Shown here: positions 45,480 to 52,333 of the stretch, piece by piece
Layout of the letters: each line of letters starts with the position of its first letter
Position numbering within the stretch: position 1 is the first letter of the stretch
Notes under the pieces: model-generated
Databases searched by the model: none
Told to the model about the DNA's origin: nothing
What the model saw: the letters and a program-made list of their open reading frames with translations, nothing else
Origin: Mucilaginibacter gossypiicola
GTDB lineage: Bacteria > Bacteroidota > Bacteroidia > Sphingobacteriales > Sphingobacteriaceae
Assembly (NCBI RefSeq): GCF_900110105.1
Contig: NZ_FOCL01000009.1
Span: 62,001-126,000, forward strand
DNA: 64,000 nt
Direction: 5' to 3'
Translations under genes and position numbers: made by a program

Positions 45480-46325
45480 TTAGGTGTAGATAAAAGTACC
45501 TACTAATAAAGCTAACACCTGGTCCATAGATAAAGGCTCATCAAAGGCAGCGGTAGCAATAGCAACCGAAGTAGTAGAGCCAGAAACACTTGGCAATGTG
45601 GTAACATTAACCGGGCCCTGGGTAACATTTTGCTCCCCATCATAATTGCCATTAACTTGCGACACGCCTGTATCATTACCCAAAGTAGCTGTACTGGTGA
45701 TCCACGGAGAAACGCCCAGCAACTGACGAATGGCTGATGCGTGGCGGGCCTCTACTGCGTGAATAGATAACGCAGCAGTCAATATATCCTTATTGCCCAA
45801 CAAATTAGGTGCCTGCCCTTTGTAGGCGCGTACACCTGTATCTTCAAATGCCAATGCCACTTTCAAAAACAAGGTATAATTGCTGAACAAACCTTTAAAC
45901 GGCCCGTTGCCTGTGCCGCCGCCGGCAGTAAAATCAAACTTAGGCGAAGTAACCGGCGTACCGCCCGAAGCAGTAATAGCTGTTTTCAGGAATGCAACGT
46001 GCTGGTTCTCGTCGTCTTTTACTGTGTTGATATAAGAAGCACCTGCCGCAGGGATCAAACCTGCAGAGGCAGCGCCTGTATTATAAAATGATGATTCGAG
46101 ATACTCAAGCGTTAAGGCATAATTTAAAACCTCCACCACCGTTGGGGCAGCAGCCGCACCATATGCCCTTTTGAGCATAGCGCCCATAGCAAACGGCACC
46201 GCTGCCAGGGCTACTTTTGAACCGAAGCTGGTTATATTTTTGATGGCTGCACGACGCGGGTTAAGCCTGTCGTTCAGCTCCGGATCAAATTTTTCTATTT
46301 CGTCTATTATATTAAATAAATTCAT
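45480..46325 (-). CDS. ferritin-like domain protein, second of tandem pair
   Basis: A 281-aa four-helix protein of the Ferritin_2 type. Putative di-iron ligands are spaced along four helices: YLESSFYNTG, DDENQHVAFLK (ExxH), AFEDTGVRAYKG and VEARHASAI (ExxH). The N-terminus (about 1-50) holds RRAAIKNITSFGSKVALAAV, a twin-arginine-like stretch and hydrophobic segment, so it may be exported by Tat. The C-terminal about 60 residues are low complexity. It lies 12 bp after its paralogue. Related Bacteroidota proteins are annotated only as ferritin-like or desiccation-related; iron storage or peroxide handling is an inference. Confidence 0.83.
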   Translation of the reverse strand: MNLFNIIDEIEKFDPELNDRLNPRRAAIKNITSFGSKVALAAVPFAMGAMLKRAYGAAAAPTVVEVLNYALTLEYLESSFYNTGAASAGLIPAAGASYINTVKDDENQHVAFLKTAITASGGTPVTSPKFDFTAGGGTGNGPFKGLFSNYTLFLKVALAFEDTGVRAYKGQAPNLLGNKDILTAALSIHAVEARHASAIRQLLGVSPWITSTATLGNDTGVSQVNGNYDGEQNVTQGPVNVTTLPSVSGSTTSVAIATAAFDEPLSMDQVLALLVGTFIYT

Positions 46326-46337
46326 GGCGATGTTGGA

Positions 46338-47030
46338 TTAAGCTGTGTAACTGTAATTTGTTGCGCTCACTTTAGTTTTCAGATAGGTGTTTGCAATAGG
46401 CAACACCTCAGCAATGGTGGCCGATTTGTTTAAGCCGTTGCTGTCAACCTGATCATCGGCCGCAAATGAGCCTGCAACCAGCATATTGCTGATCAGCGCC
46501 GCATGCCTGGCCTCAACCGATACAATTTTACCTGCAATGGTTAAATAACCGGCATCCTGGATCAGGTAACCGGCACCGTCATAAGCTTTAACACCGGTAT
46601 CCTCAAATGCCTTGGCCGCGCCAAGCACTGCAGATTTTTTGGTAAAATCGATAGTGCTAAAATCGACAGTAAGTGCAGGGATCGCGTTACCGCCTAAAGC
46701 AGCTTTGAAAAACTCGCGGTGAAGTACCTCGTGATCGCGAATACTGGTAAAAAGCGCTTTTTCATCAGATGTCATGCCCGAATATGGTGTAGTAATTACC
46801 TGGATATAAAATGCGGCTTCCAGTTGTTCGAGCGCATACGCATAATTGAGGATAGCAAGATCGCCTTTGGCACCTATGTCAATGCCTCCACTAACTATTA
46901 CCTTATGATCTTTGTGGCATGCTGCTGTAGCTAAAAGGCCGGCTGATGCCACGCCTAACCCCGCATAGCGTAAAAATGACCTTCGGGCCATGTTTACTCC
47001 GCCTATGCTTTCTTGTTCAGATGTTTTCAT
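46338..47030 (-). CDS. ferritin-like domain protein with Tat signal and lipobox, first of tandem pair
   Basis: A 230-aa paralogue of the downstream gene. The N-terminus has a twin-arginine motif (ARRSFLRYAG) followed by a hydrophobic run ending LATAAC, which reads as a Tat lipoprotein signal. The four-helix core has ALEQLEAAFY, RDHEVLHREFF (ExxH), AFEDTGVKAYDG and VEARHAALI (ExxH), so the di-iron ligands are conserved. Together the two genes probably make an envelope pair, perhaps a hetero-oligomer. Confidence 0.85.
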   Translation of the reverse strand: MKTSEQESIGGVNMARRSFLRYAGLGVASAGLLATAACHKDHKVIVSGGIDIGAKGDLAILNYAYALEQLEAAFYIQVITTPYSGMTSDEKALFTSIRDHEVLHREFFKAALGGNAIPALTVDFSTIDFTKKSAVLGAAKAFEDTGVKAYDGAGYLIQDAGYLTIAGKIVSVEARHAALISNMLVAGSFAADDQVDSNGLNKSATIAEVLPIANTYLKTKVSATNYSYTA

Positions 47031-47209
47031 AGAGTTCGATTTTTTTGATGCTATAATTAGTTGTTTTGTAGATGGATATACGCCTGTAACAACGTGACGG
47101 ATTGTAATTAGTTGATAATTAACACACTCTTAATTAGAGTAATTAACTTTCAGTAAAAACCGGGGGACTCTATTTATGGCGTAAGGTTTTAGAAAAACTC
47201 AGGAATAAT

Positions 47210-47410
47210 AAAAAAAGGCCGAAAAACTCTCGCAGTTTTTCGGCCCTACATCTACCTATGAAAACAACCCTATGAGAAGGGTATTAATACCTATCCAAAC
47301 CCGATGCCAAATCATAAAACCGCCTTTATACCCCTATAAATAAGCTTTTTAAAGCTACAACATACAGTTAATGTGGAAAGCAATCCCAAAACCGGGGATT
47401 ATAAGCTACT
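47210..47410 (-). ncRNA. candidate structured small RNA, array unit 1
   Basis: Read on the minus strand: a 5' hairpin AATCCC/GGGATT, the blocks TTTAAAAAGCT and TTGGCATC-GGTTTG, a hairpin ACCC/GGGT (47267-47282), the invariant CATAGGTAGATGTAGGG, and a terminal hairpin (47217-47245, loop GCGAG) followed by a T-run. The terminal stem here is GGCCGAAAAACT with exact complement. The 5' end is approximate. A short plus-strand reading frame present in units 2 and 4 is broken here by one missing base. Confidence 0.68.
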
Positions 47411-47472
47411 GTTAGCTAAATATTCTTAATTAAAAAGCAACGGAATAAAATGAATTTAAATTTTCATTAAAT

Positions 47473-47690
47473 AAAAAAGGCCGGACAACTCTCGCAGTTA
47501 TTCCGGCCCTACATCTACCTATGAAAAACAACCCTTTGAGAAGGGTAATAAACCATATTCAAACGGGATGCCAATCTCAAAAATCAGCTTTAATTGCCTA
47601 ATTGGCAGCTTTTTAAAACCAAAACAAGTCTCAATGTGTAGAAATGACACCCTGAACCGGGAATTAATTTCCCAATGGTTAATTTTGGTA
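47473..47690 (-). ncRNA. candidate structured small RNA, array unit 2
   Basis: The same order as unit 1: CCC/GGG 5' hairpin (TTCCCGGTTCAGGG), TTTTAAAAAGCTG, TTGGCATC-CGTTTGAAT, hairpin ACCCTT/AAGGGT (47531-47546), CATAGGTAGATGTAGGG, and a terminal GGCCGG/CCGGCC hairpin (47479-47508, loop GCGAG) with a six-base T-run. It begins about 265 bp from unit 1, so the whole repeat unit is in tandem. Confidence 0.7.
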
Positions 47691-47729
47691 GAACTCATTT
47701 TAATTTTCAGGCAAAACAGAGCATACAAT

Positions 47730-47945
47730 AAAAAAGGCCGGACAACTCTCGCAGTTGGTCCGGCCCTACATCTACCTATGAAAAACAGTCCTTTTTAGTA
47801 AGGACATTAACTCTAATTCAAACCGGATGCCAGATCTAAAAACATATCGTAAAGCGCTAAAAAGCGTTTTTTAGATTCACATTGGACTTAAAGTGTGTAA
47901 ATACATTCCGGGAATGGTGGTATTATTTTCCCAAAGGTTAAAACT
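47730..47945 (-). ncRNA. candidate structured small RNA, array unit 3
   Basis: Stems have different sequence but the same pairing: the 5' hairpin is CATTCC/GGAATG, and the second hairpin is GTCCTT/AAGGAC (47788-47805) instead of ACCCTT/AAGGGT, a two-sided change that keeps the helix. The invariant CATAGGTAGATGTAGGG and the terminal GGCCGGAC/GTCCGGCC hairpin (47736-47765, loop GCGAG) plus T-run are retained. The plus-strand mini reading frame is stopped here. Confidence 0.7.
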
Positions 47946-48017
47946 TTGCAAATTGAGAGGGAATTGATCTCACAGGTATTAAAATAGAGTATGAAGCTAA
48001 AATAATATCTCCACCAC

Positions 48018-48114
48018 ATCATGCTGAACTTGTTTCAGCATCCCACAAGAAAGGTAAACGATTTGCTTAGCACATGGCTTAGCGAGTGAGGTGTTGAAAC
48101 AAGCTCAACATGAC
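48018..48114. repeat. palindromic intergenic repeat, family B copy 3
   Basis: The left arm ATCATGCTGAACTTGTTTCAGC and the right arm GTTGAAACAAGCTCAACATGACGA are partly complementary. It sits between units 3 and 4 of the RNA array and explains why their spacing is about 490 bp instead of about 260 bp. Confidence 0.75.
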
Positions 48115-48219
48115 GATAATTTTTTAATCTTATCATCAGTAGATGGAACGACGAAGTGGTATTGCTTTTACGTAGTAATATTTAATCCAAACAACTTCTT
48201 ACAGCCAACCCAGGTAAAT

Positions 48220-48425
48220 AAAAAAGGTCGAAACACTCTCGCAGTATTTCGACCCTACATCTACCTATGAAAAACAACCCTTTGAGAAGGGTAATAACAT
48301 TTATTCAAACGAAATGCCAATTGACAAACAAGTGCTTATTTGCTTAAAAAACAGCTTTTTAATATTACCTAAATGTTAAACTGTAGAATTTTTCCCCAAA
48401 CATGGGTGCGATTTCCACACCCTGG
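48220..48425 (-). ncRNA. candidate structured small RNA, array unit 4
   Basis: A 5' hairpin GGGTG/CACCC, TTAAAAAGCTG, TTGGCAT-CGTTTGAAT, hairpin ACCCTT/AAGGGT (48277-48292), CATAGGTAGATGTAGGG, and a terminal hairpin (48226-48254, loop GCGAG) in which GGCCGG/CCGGCC has become GGTCGAAA/TTTCGACC, again changed on both sides. A T-run follows. It is the most upstream unit for minus-strand transcription. Confidence 0.7.
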
Positions 48426-48509
48426 GAAATGGCTAAAAAAATCAAACAATTCCGGATATTAAATGCTTAATAAAAGAAACCATCCCATTTAAACTTTGTT
48501 AACCCCATT

Positions 48510-48827
48510 ATGGACTACAATGTATATTTACTGGCAACCGATCCTCAAAACCCCTGCAGGGATGTGATCCACTCCAGGGATACACGCCTTAAGGTAAAAG
48601 TTTATTGCCTTGATGAAGAGCGGTTCAGTCCGGATGATAACGAAATCCAGCTTTACGGATATGCCGAACATAAGCTCTATGCCTTTGAAACCGTGAATGT
48701 TGCCGCAGAAGACGCACTTGATTTAGTAGGCGCCATACAATGGTATGCCCATTATATCGAATTTCCCGAGATGGAAATCCTCCCCGAAGATCCCCGCCCG
48801 CGTGCCCAATACCGGGATGTGAAGTAA
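48510..48827 (+). CDS. hypothetical protein (105 aa)
   Basis: Soluble, acidic, no signal peptide. Starts MDYNVYLLATDPQNPC and ends in a Pro/Arg-rich tail (EDPRPRAQYRDVK). No recognised family. It begins right after the RNA array and ends about 50 bp before the tRNA-Val promoter, with no same-strand partner. Confidence 0.65.
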   Translation: MDYNVYLLATDPQNPCRDVIHSRDTRLKVKVYCLDEERFSPDDNEIQLYGYAEHKLYAFETVNVAAEDALDLVGAIQWYAHYIEFPEMEILPEDPRPRAQYRDVK

Positions 48828-48880
48828 ACAGCATTCTTATTTATTGAAAATCAGCCATATAAAAATTTTTCAAATTTTAT

Positions 48881-48911
48881 TTTGACAAACAAACATCAAC
48901 TCCTATATTTG
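48881..48911 (+). promoter_or_regulatory. promoter of tRNA-Val copy 1
   Basis: TTTG at 48881-48884, a 19-bp spacer and TATATTTG at 48904-48911: a textbook Bacteroidota promoter. The start would fall about 11 bases before the mature tRNA 5' end at 48927. Confidence 0.8.
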
Positions 48912-48926
48912 CAGTCCCAAAAGCAA

Positions 48927-49001
48927 GGGAGCTTAGCTCAGCTGGTTCAGAGCATCTGCCTTACAAGCAGAGGGTCACTGGTTCGAACCCAGTAGCTCCC
49001 A
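48927..49001 (+). tRNA. tRNA-Val (anticodon TAC)
   Basis: A 75-nt cloverleaf: acceptor GGGAGCT/AGCTCCC fully paired, D-arm GCTC/GAGC, anticodon arm TCTGC-CTTACAA-GCAGA with anticodon TAC, and T-arm ACTGG-TTCGAAC-CCAGT. CCA is not encoded. It has its own promoter and is followed by a hairpin terminator. Confidence 0.96.
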
Positions 49002-49003
49002 CA

Positions 49004-49034
49004 AAAAGCCTAACAGCAATGTTGGGCTTTTTTA
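49004..49034 (+). terminator. terminator after tRNA-Val copy 1
   Basis: AAAGCCTAACA pairs with TGTTGGGCTTT and continues into a T-run. The same terminator follows the tRNA copies at 49216 and 49577, showing that the tail was duplicated with the tRNA. Confidence 0.85.
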
Positions 49035-49141
49035 TACTTGCACTCCTTGCAAATACTTCACAAAAGTATTTGCATTATATGGCAAAGTGATTTAACTTCG
49101 CCGCTCGGTTTTACTAAACATATGGTAAAATCAAAAACAAA

Positions 49142-49202
49142 GGGAGCTTAGCTCAGCTGGTTCAGAGCATCCCGATTTTATATCGGGAGGGTCACTTGAA
49201 CG
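49142..49202 (+). pseudogene. decayed tRNA-Val copy (5' half)
   Basis: Identical to the intact gene through GGGAGCTTAGCTCAGCTGG and the D-arm, but the anticodon arm is replaced by TCCCGATTTTATATCGGGA (a six-base-pair stem) and the sequence breaks up inside the T-arm after GGGTCACT. No 3' acceptor strand is present, so it cannot make a tRNA. Confidence 0.8.
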
Positions 49203-49215
49203 AAGAAGCAAAAAA

Positions 49216-49290
49216 GGGAGCTTAGCTCAGCTGGTTCAGAGCATCTGCCTTACAAGCAGAGGGTCACTGGTTCGAACCCAGTAGTTCCCA
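49216..49290 (+). tRNA. tRNA-Val (anticodon TAC), second intact copy
   Basis: Differs from copy 1 only in the 3' acceptor strand (AGTTCCC instead of AGCTCCC), which leaves one G-U wobble. Anticodon TAC. There is no obvious promoter of its own, so it may depend on read-through or a weak upstream start. Confidence 0.93.
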
Positions 49291-49293
49291 CGA

Positions 49294-49322
49294 AAAGCCT
49301 AACATTTTTGTTAGGCTTTTTT
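49294..49322 (+). terminator. terminator after tRNA-Val copy 2
   Basis: AAAGCCTAACA/TGTTAGGCTTT with a four-base loop and T-run; a near copy of the terminator after copy 1. Confidence 0.85.
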
Positions 49323-49343
49323 ATTTTAACCTAACCAATCGCT

Positions 49344-49586
49344 ATGTATTTTGCCTATATACTTTTCTCACCTGAAAGAAATAAATACTACATCGGTTCC
49401 TGCCAGGATATTGAAGACCGCATTCGCAAACACAACACAAACCATAATGGCTTCACTGGCAAAACTGGTGACTGGGTATTAAAATGGAAAGAGCAGCATT
49501 TGGATAAAGCCTCAGCCTTAAAGAGGGAAAAGCAAATAAAGAATTGGAAGAGCCGAATAATGATAGAGAAACTCATCCGGGCTTAG
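49344..49586 (+). CDS. GIY-YIG nuclease domain protein, tRNA-associated
   Basis: An 80-aa single-domain endonuclease. Motifs are YFAYILFSPERNKYYIGS (the GIY-YIG pair appears as YIL...YIG), an Arg in DIEDRIRKHN, GFTGKTGDWVL and a Glu in ALKREKQIKNWKSR. The last codons fall inside the following tRNA-like sequence: the stop TAG is the TTAGCTC of the tRNA 5' region. Small GIY-YIG genes of this UvrC/URI-like type are often found beside tRNA genes in Bacteroidota. The gene is intact. Confidence 0.85.
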   Translation: MYFAYILFSPERNKYYIGSCQDIEDRIRKHNTNHNGFTGKTGDWVLKWKEQHLDKASALKREKQIKNWKSRIMIEKLIRA

Positions 49587-49653
49587 CTCAACTGGTTCAG
49601 AGCATCCCGATTTTACATCGGGAGGGTCACTGGTTCGAACCCAGTAGTTCCCA
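49577..49653 (+). pseudogene. tRNA-Val-like copy with altered acceptor and anticodon arm
   Basis: It retains the D-arm, T-arm and 3' strand AGTTCCCA, but the 5' acceptor strand is CCGGGCT, giving two terminal mismatches, and the anticodon arm is TCCCGATTTTACATCGGGA with a six-base-pair stem instead of five. The first ten bases overlap the GIY-YIG coding end. A functional tRNA is unlikely. A GCCTAACA/TGTTAGGC terminator with T-run follows at 49661-49686. Confidence 0.75.
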
Positions 49654-49660
49654 CAGAGAA

Positions 49661-49686
49661 GCCTAACAGCAATGTTAGGCTTTTTT
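49661..49686 (+). terminator. terminator after the tRNA-like copy
   Basis: GCCTAACA pairs with TGTTAGGC and leads into six T residues; third copy of the tRNA-Val tail terminator. Confidence 0.8.
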
Positions 49687-49730
49687 ATTTTAATCTAAAA
49701 AGCTGATTAAATTTGATTGTTTTTTAACTG

Positions 49731-49816
49731 TAGCGTCTCCCGCATGCTATTTACGGTAGTAAAATGACATGCAAAGCTACTTGTCCTACAGGAGACGCAA
49801 TTATGCGTCTCTACCC
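49731..49816. repeat. RAYT-type REP pair (family C copy 3)
   Basis: GCGTCTCCCGCATGC on the left and GTCCTACAGGAGACGCAATTA...GCGTCTCTAC on the right repeat the palindrome that brackets the RAYT gene at 34.2 kb. The outer flanks (TTTTTTAACTG and TTTTTAAACAGG) resemble those of the 53.2 kb copy. The remaining part of the 415-bp gap before the GH27 gene shows no gene. Confidence 0.8.
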
Positions 49817-50070
49817 GAAAAAATCTCGAATCGTTTTTAAACAGGTACTAACCACTCGCTAATATCTCTTACCTGTATTTTAGCTCCTGCAGTTCCATTC
49901 TCAAAATACATCGCGCAAACGTTTGCTCATATCAAGAGGTTTTTGACGCCTTTTTTGCATGATATACGACACCGCCCCTAAATTTTTCAATTAAAAAAAC
50001 ACAAACATTTGCCCCCAGTCATATTAGCGAGTTCAATACGCTTGTCAACGACCGCTTTCCGCTTATATTT

Positions 50071-51300
50071 ATGCCTATGAATTTCACCCGTCGAACCTCA
50101 AGAATTATATTCCTGATACCTTTCCTTGCTATTTTTATTGCGCTCCAATCAACAGCACAAGTGACAAAAGCGCCAATAATGGGTTGGAGCAGTTGGAACA
50201 ATTTTCGCGTTAATATTGATGAGCAAATGCTAAGGCAACAAGCTGACGCAATGATAACAAGCGGTTTGTATGATGCGGGCTACCGCTTTATTAATATTGA
50301 TGACGGCTACTTCGGAGGCCGCGACATGAATGGGAAATTATTTGTGGACACCCGCAAATTCCCATCAGGTATGAAAGCACTTGTTGATTACATCCACTCT
50401 AAAAAACTTAAAGCTGGCATTTATACCGATGCTGGAAAAAATACCTGCGGTTCGATATGGGATAAGGATGAGAAAGGCGTAGGATCGGGAATATACGGGC
50501 ACATTGACCAAGATTGTAACCTGTTTTTTAAAGACTGGGGCTTTAACTTTCTTAAGGTGGACTGGTGCGGAGGGGAAGTCCTGAAGCTTGATGAGCAAAC
50601 AGAGTACACGAAAATTATTTCGGCAACGAAAGCCATTGACAGCAATATTGTTTTCAACGTTTGCCGTTGGAAGTTTCCCGGGGAATGGGCCATCAACAAA
50701 GCGGATTCATGGAGAATATCCGGAGACATCAGCGCGAAGTTTTCGTCTATCCTCGCGATCATAGATATTGATGCCGGATTAGATAAATATGCATCATCCG
50801 GCCATTACAATGATATGGACATGCTACAGGTAGGTCGGGGCATGAGTTATGACGAGGATAAGACTCATTTTTCTATGTGGTGTATGCTTAATTCGCCATT
50901 GCTGGCCGGAAACGACCTTCGCACCATGTCTAAACAAACCATCGACATACTTACAAACAAAGAAATAATCGCATTAAATCAAGATCCCGGCTTTAAGCAG
51001 GCGAAGAGGATATTTCGCGAAAACAATGTTGATGTTTGGGTAAAGCCCCTGGGAGTAAATAGCGATAATTCGTGTGCTATTGCTGTCATGAACCGCAGTG
51101 ATCATGAAACCGTTTTCGATTTGTCGGCAGAAAAGATTAACATCAGTTCCAAAAGCAAGTTGCGGGACTTATGGATGCATAAAAACCTTGGACAAATAGG
51201 CAGATCAAAAAAAATCACCATCCATAAACACGGCGTCGTTGTTTTGCGAGTATCCCAAAACGTGTACCCCTATTACATGCTAAGAATTGAAAATCCATAA
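50071..51300 (+). CDS. secreted glycoside hydrolase family 27 (alpha-galactosidase-like)
   Basis: A 409-aa enzyme with a signal peptide ending near QSTAQ (residue 30). Family blocks: PIMGWSSWNNF, FINIDDGYF, LKAGIYTDAGKNTC, LKVDWCGG with nucleophile Asp164, and ADSWRISGDI with acid/base Asp219. GHYNDMDMLQVG and NSPLLAGNDLR are also typical. A C-terminal beta-sandwich (about 310-395) follows. GH27 enzymes remove alpha-galactose or alpha-N-acetylgalactosamine. The gene is monocistronic and far from the GH3 genes. Confidence 0.9.
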   Translation: MPMNFTRRTSRIIFLIPFLAIFIALQSTAQVTKAPIMGWSSWNNFRVNIDEQMLRQQADAMITSGLYDAGYRFINIDDGYFGGRDMNGKLFVDTRKFPSGMKALVDYIHSKKLKAGIYTDAGKNTCGSIWDKDEKGVGSGIYGHIDQDCNLFFKDWGFNFLKVDWCGGEVLKLDEQTEYTKIISATKAIDSNIVFNVCRWKFPGEWAINKADSWRISGDISAKFSSILAIIDIDAGLDKYASSGHYNDMDMLQVGRGMSYDEDKTHFSMWCMLNSPLLAGNDLRTMSKQTIDILTNKEIIALNQDPGFKQAKRIFRENNVDVWVKPLGVNSDNSCAIAVMNRSDHETVFDLSAEKINISSKSKLRDLWMHKNLGQIGRSKKITIHKHGVVVLRVSQNVYPYYMLRIENP

Positions 51301-51439
51301 GTCAAATTTCGCTATCAGGCGTAAATTCAAGAGAAAATGATTAGAGACTGATAAAACAACCGGCTAAAATCCCCTACACTTAAACCCAAAACATTTTAAT
51401 GTGGTGATACTCATAACCGCCGAATTCTTAACGGGAATA

Positions 51440-52093
51440 TTACTGATAAATAACCGGGCAAGCCCTTATATAACGCTTGTCGGTTACCTGGTTCAACAAA
51501 AAGCGGGCGACGGCCTCGCGGCTAATGATTAGCCGGGGCTTTGGCTTTCCACTAATACTAACTTTTATTGGCTTATTCCTATTCAGGTTAACCAGCCCAA
51601 CTGGGCGAACCACGGTCCAATCCAATCTGCTACCTGTCAGCAGATTTTCCTGCATACCATGATCTGCATAGGCCGGACCGATATTACTATGATCTATCAG
51701 CCAGCGAAACCATCCGGGTATGTCCTGCCTTGACTCATTAACTCCCCAGGCCGAAGTAATGATGATCCGACGTGGTGATTGTTCTCCGATACCTATTACC
51801 TCCCTAACCGTTTCCGAAAGCAGGTTCACCGGCGTACGGAGCTTTGACCATGGCCAGTCCGATGTACGGGATATATTCAGCGTACTGATAATCGCTTCAC
51901 AACCGAAGGCCGCTTTTCGCAACTGTGCCATATCAGTCGGCAATCCTTCAAACAAAAACAAGGCTGGCGAACTTATGTTTATCTTATTGCGGTCGCGCAC
52001 CAACGCATGTACGATGTGGCCTTCTGAAAGCGCCAGACGCAGCAAATGCGCCCCGGTACGACCAGTAGCGCCCAGGATAAGCAGGGTTGCCAT
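51440..52093 (-). CDS. NAD(P)-binding protein, NmrA/SDR-like
   Basis: A 217-aa Rossmann-fold protein: GATGRTGAHLL at 8-18, LVRDRNKI after strand 2, IISTLNISR and RIIITSAWGVNESR, then DWTVVRPVGLVN. It lacks a canonical YxxxK catalytic pair, so it fits the NmrA/atypical SDR group that may sense or reduce. No neighbour clarifies its job. Confidence 0.78.
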   Translation of the reverse strand: MATLLILGATGRTGAHLLRLALSEGHIVHALVRDRNKINISSPALFLFEGLPTDMAQLRKAAFGCEAIISTLNISRTSDWPWSKLRTPVNLLSETVREVIGIGEQSPRRIIITSAWGVNESRQDIPGWFRWLIDHSNIGPAYADHGMQENLLTGSRLDWTVVRPVGLVNLNRNKPIKVSISGKPKPRLIISREAVARFLLNQVTDKRYIRACPVIYQ

Positions 52094-52177
52094 GAAACTA
52101 TAATTCTATCGATTAATGTTATAGTGTAAGTAAATATCGATATAATTATAAAAACTCACCCGCACAAAAAGCGCTTT

Positions 52178-52276
52178 TCAATACAGCCTGAACAATACAT
52201 CAAAAGCATTGATATTATCGTCCCTAAGCATTTCCAACAGTTCGTGACCAGCGGGAGGGGTATCAAATTGCTGCAT
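52178..52276 (-). pseudogene. remnant of an ECF RNA polymerase sigma factor (N-terminal 32 codons)
   Basis: A minus-strand frame reads MQQFDTPPAGHELLEMLRDD, then INAFDVLFRLY and a TGA stop. LLEMLRDDNINAFDVLF-RLY is the pattern of sigma region 2.1 (LL..L..gd..AF..LF..Y). The next in-frame residues would be KALF, where family members have YWKPLF, so the stop may be TGG changed to TGA; beyond that the similarity ends. The fragment is therefore truncated, not just interrupted. No anti-sigma gene is adjacent. Confidence 0.45.
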
Positions 52277-52333
52277 CCGCCAAAATTAACAACCTACGTA
52301 AAGTTAACTAACAAGCTGATTGTAAGACTATGG

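Noticed and set aside
47519..47798. Two open frames on opposite strands in array unit 2
   Set aside because: Neither is present in units 1, 3 or 4; the conserved feature is stem pairing, not protein sequence.
47521..48360. Short plus-strand peptides beginning MKNNPLRRVI in array units 2 and 4
   Set aside because: Unit 1 has a one-base deletion in the first codons and unit 3 has an early stop, so the frame is not under selection.
47210..48430. Array considered as a CRISPR locus
   Set aside because: Units are about 200 bp and diverged throughout, with no uniform short repeats and spacers, and no cas genes nearby.
49577..49653. tRNA-like copy read as a suppressor tRNA with a TTA anticodon
   Set aside because: The anticodon stem has six pairs and the acceptor end is mismatched, so it is unlikely to be a functional tRNA.
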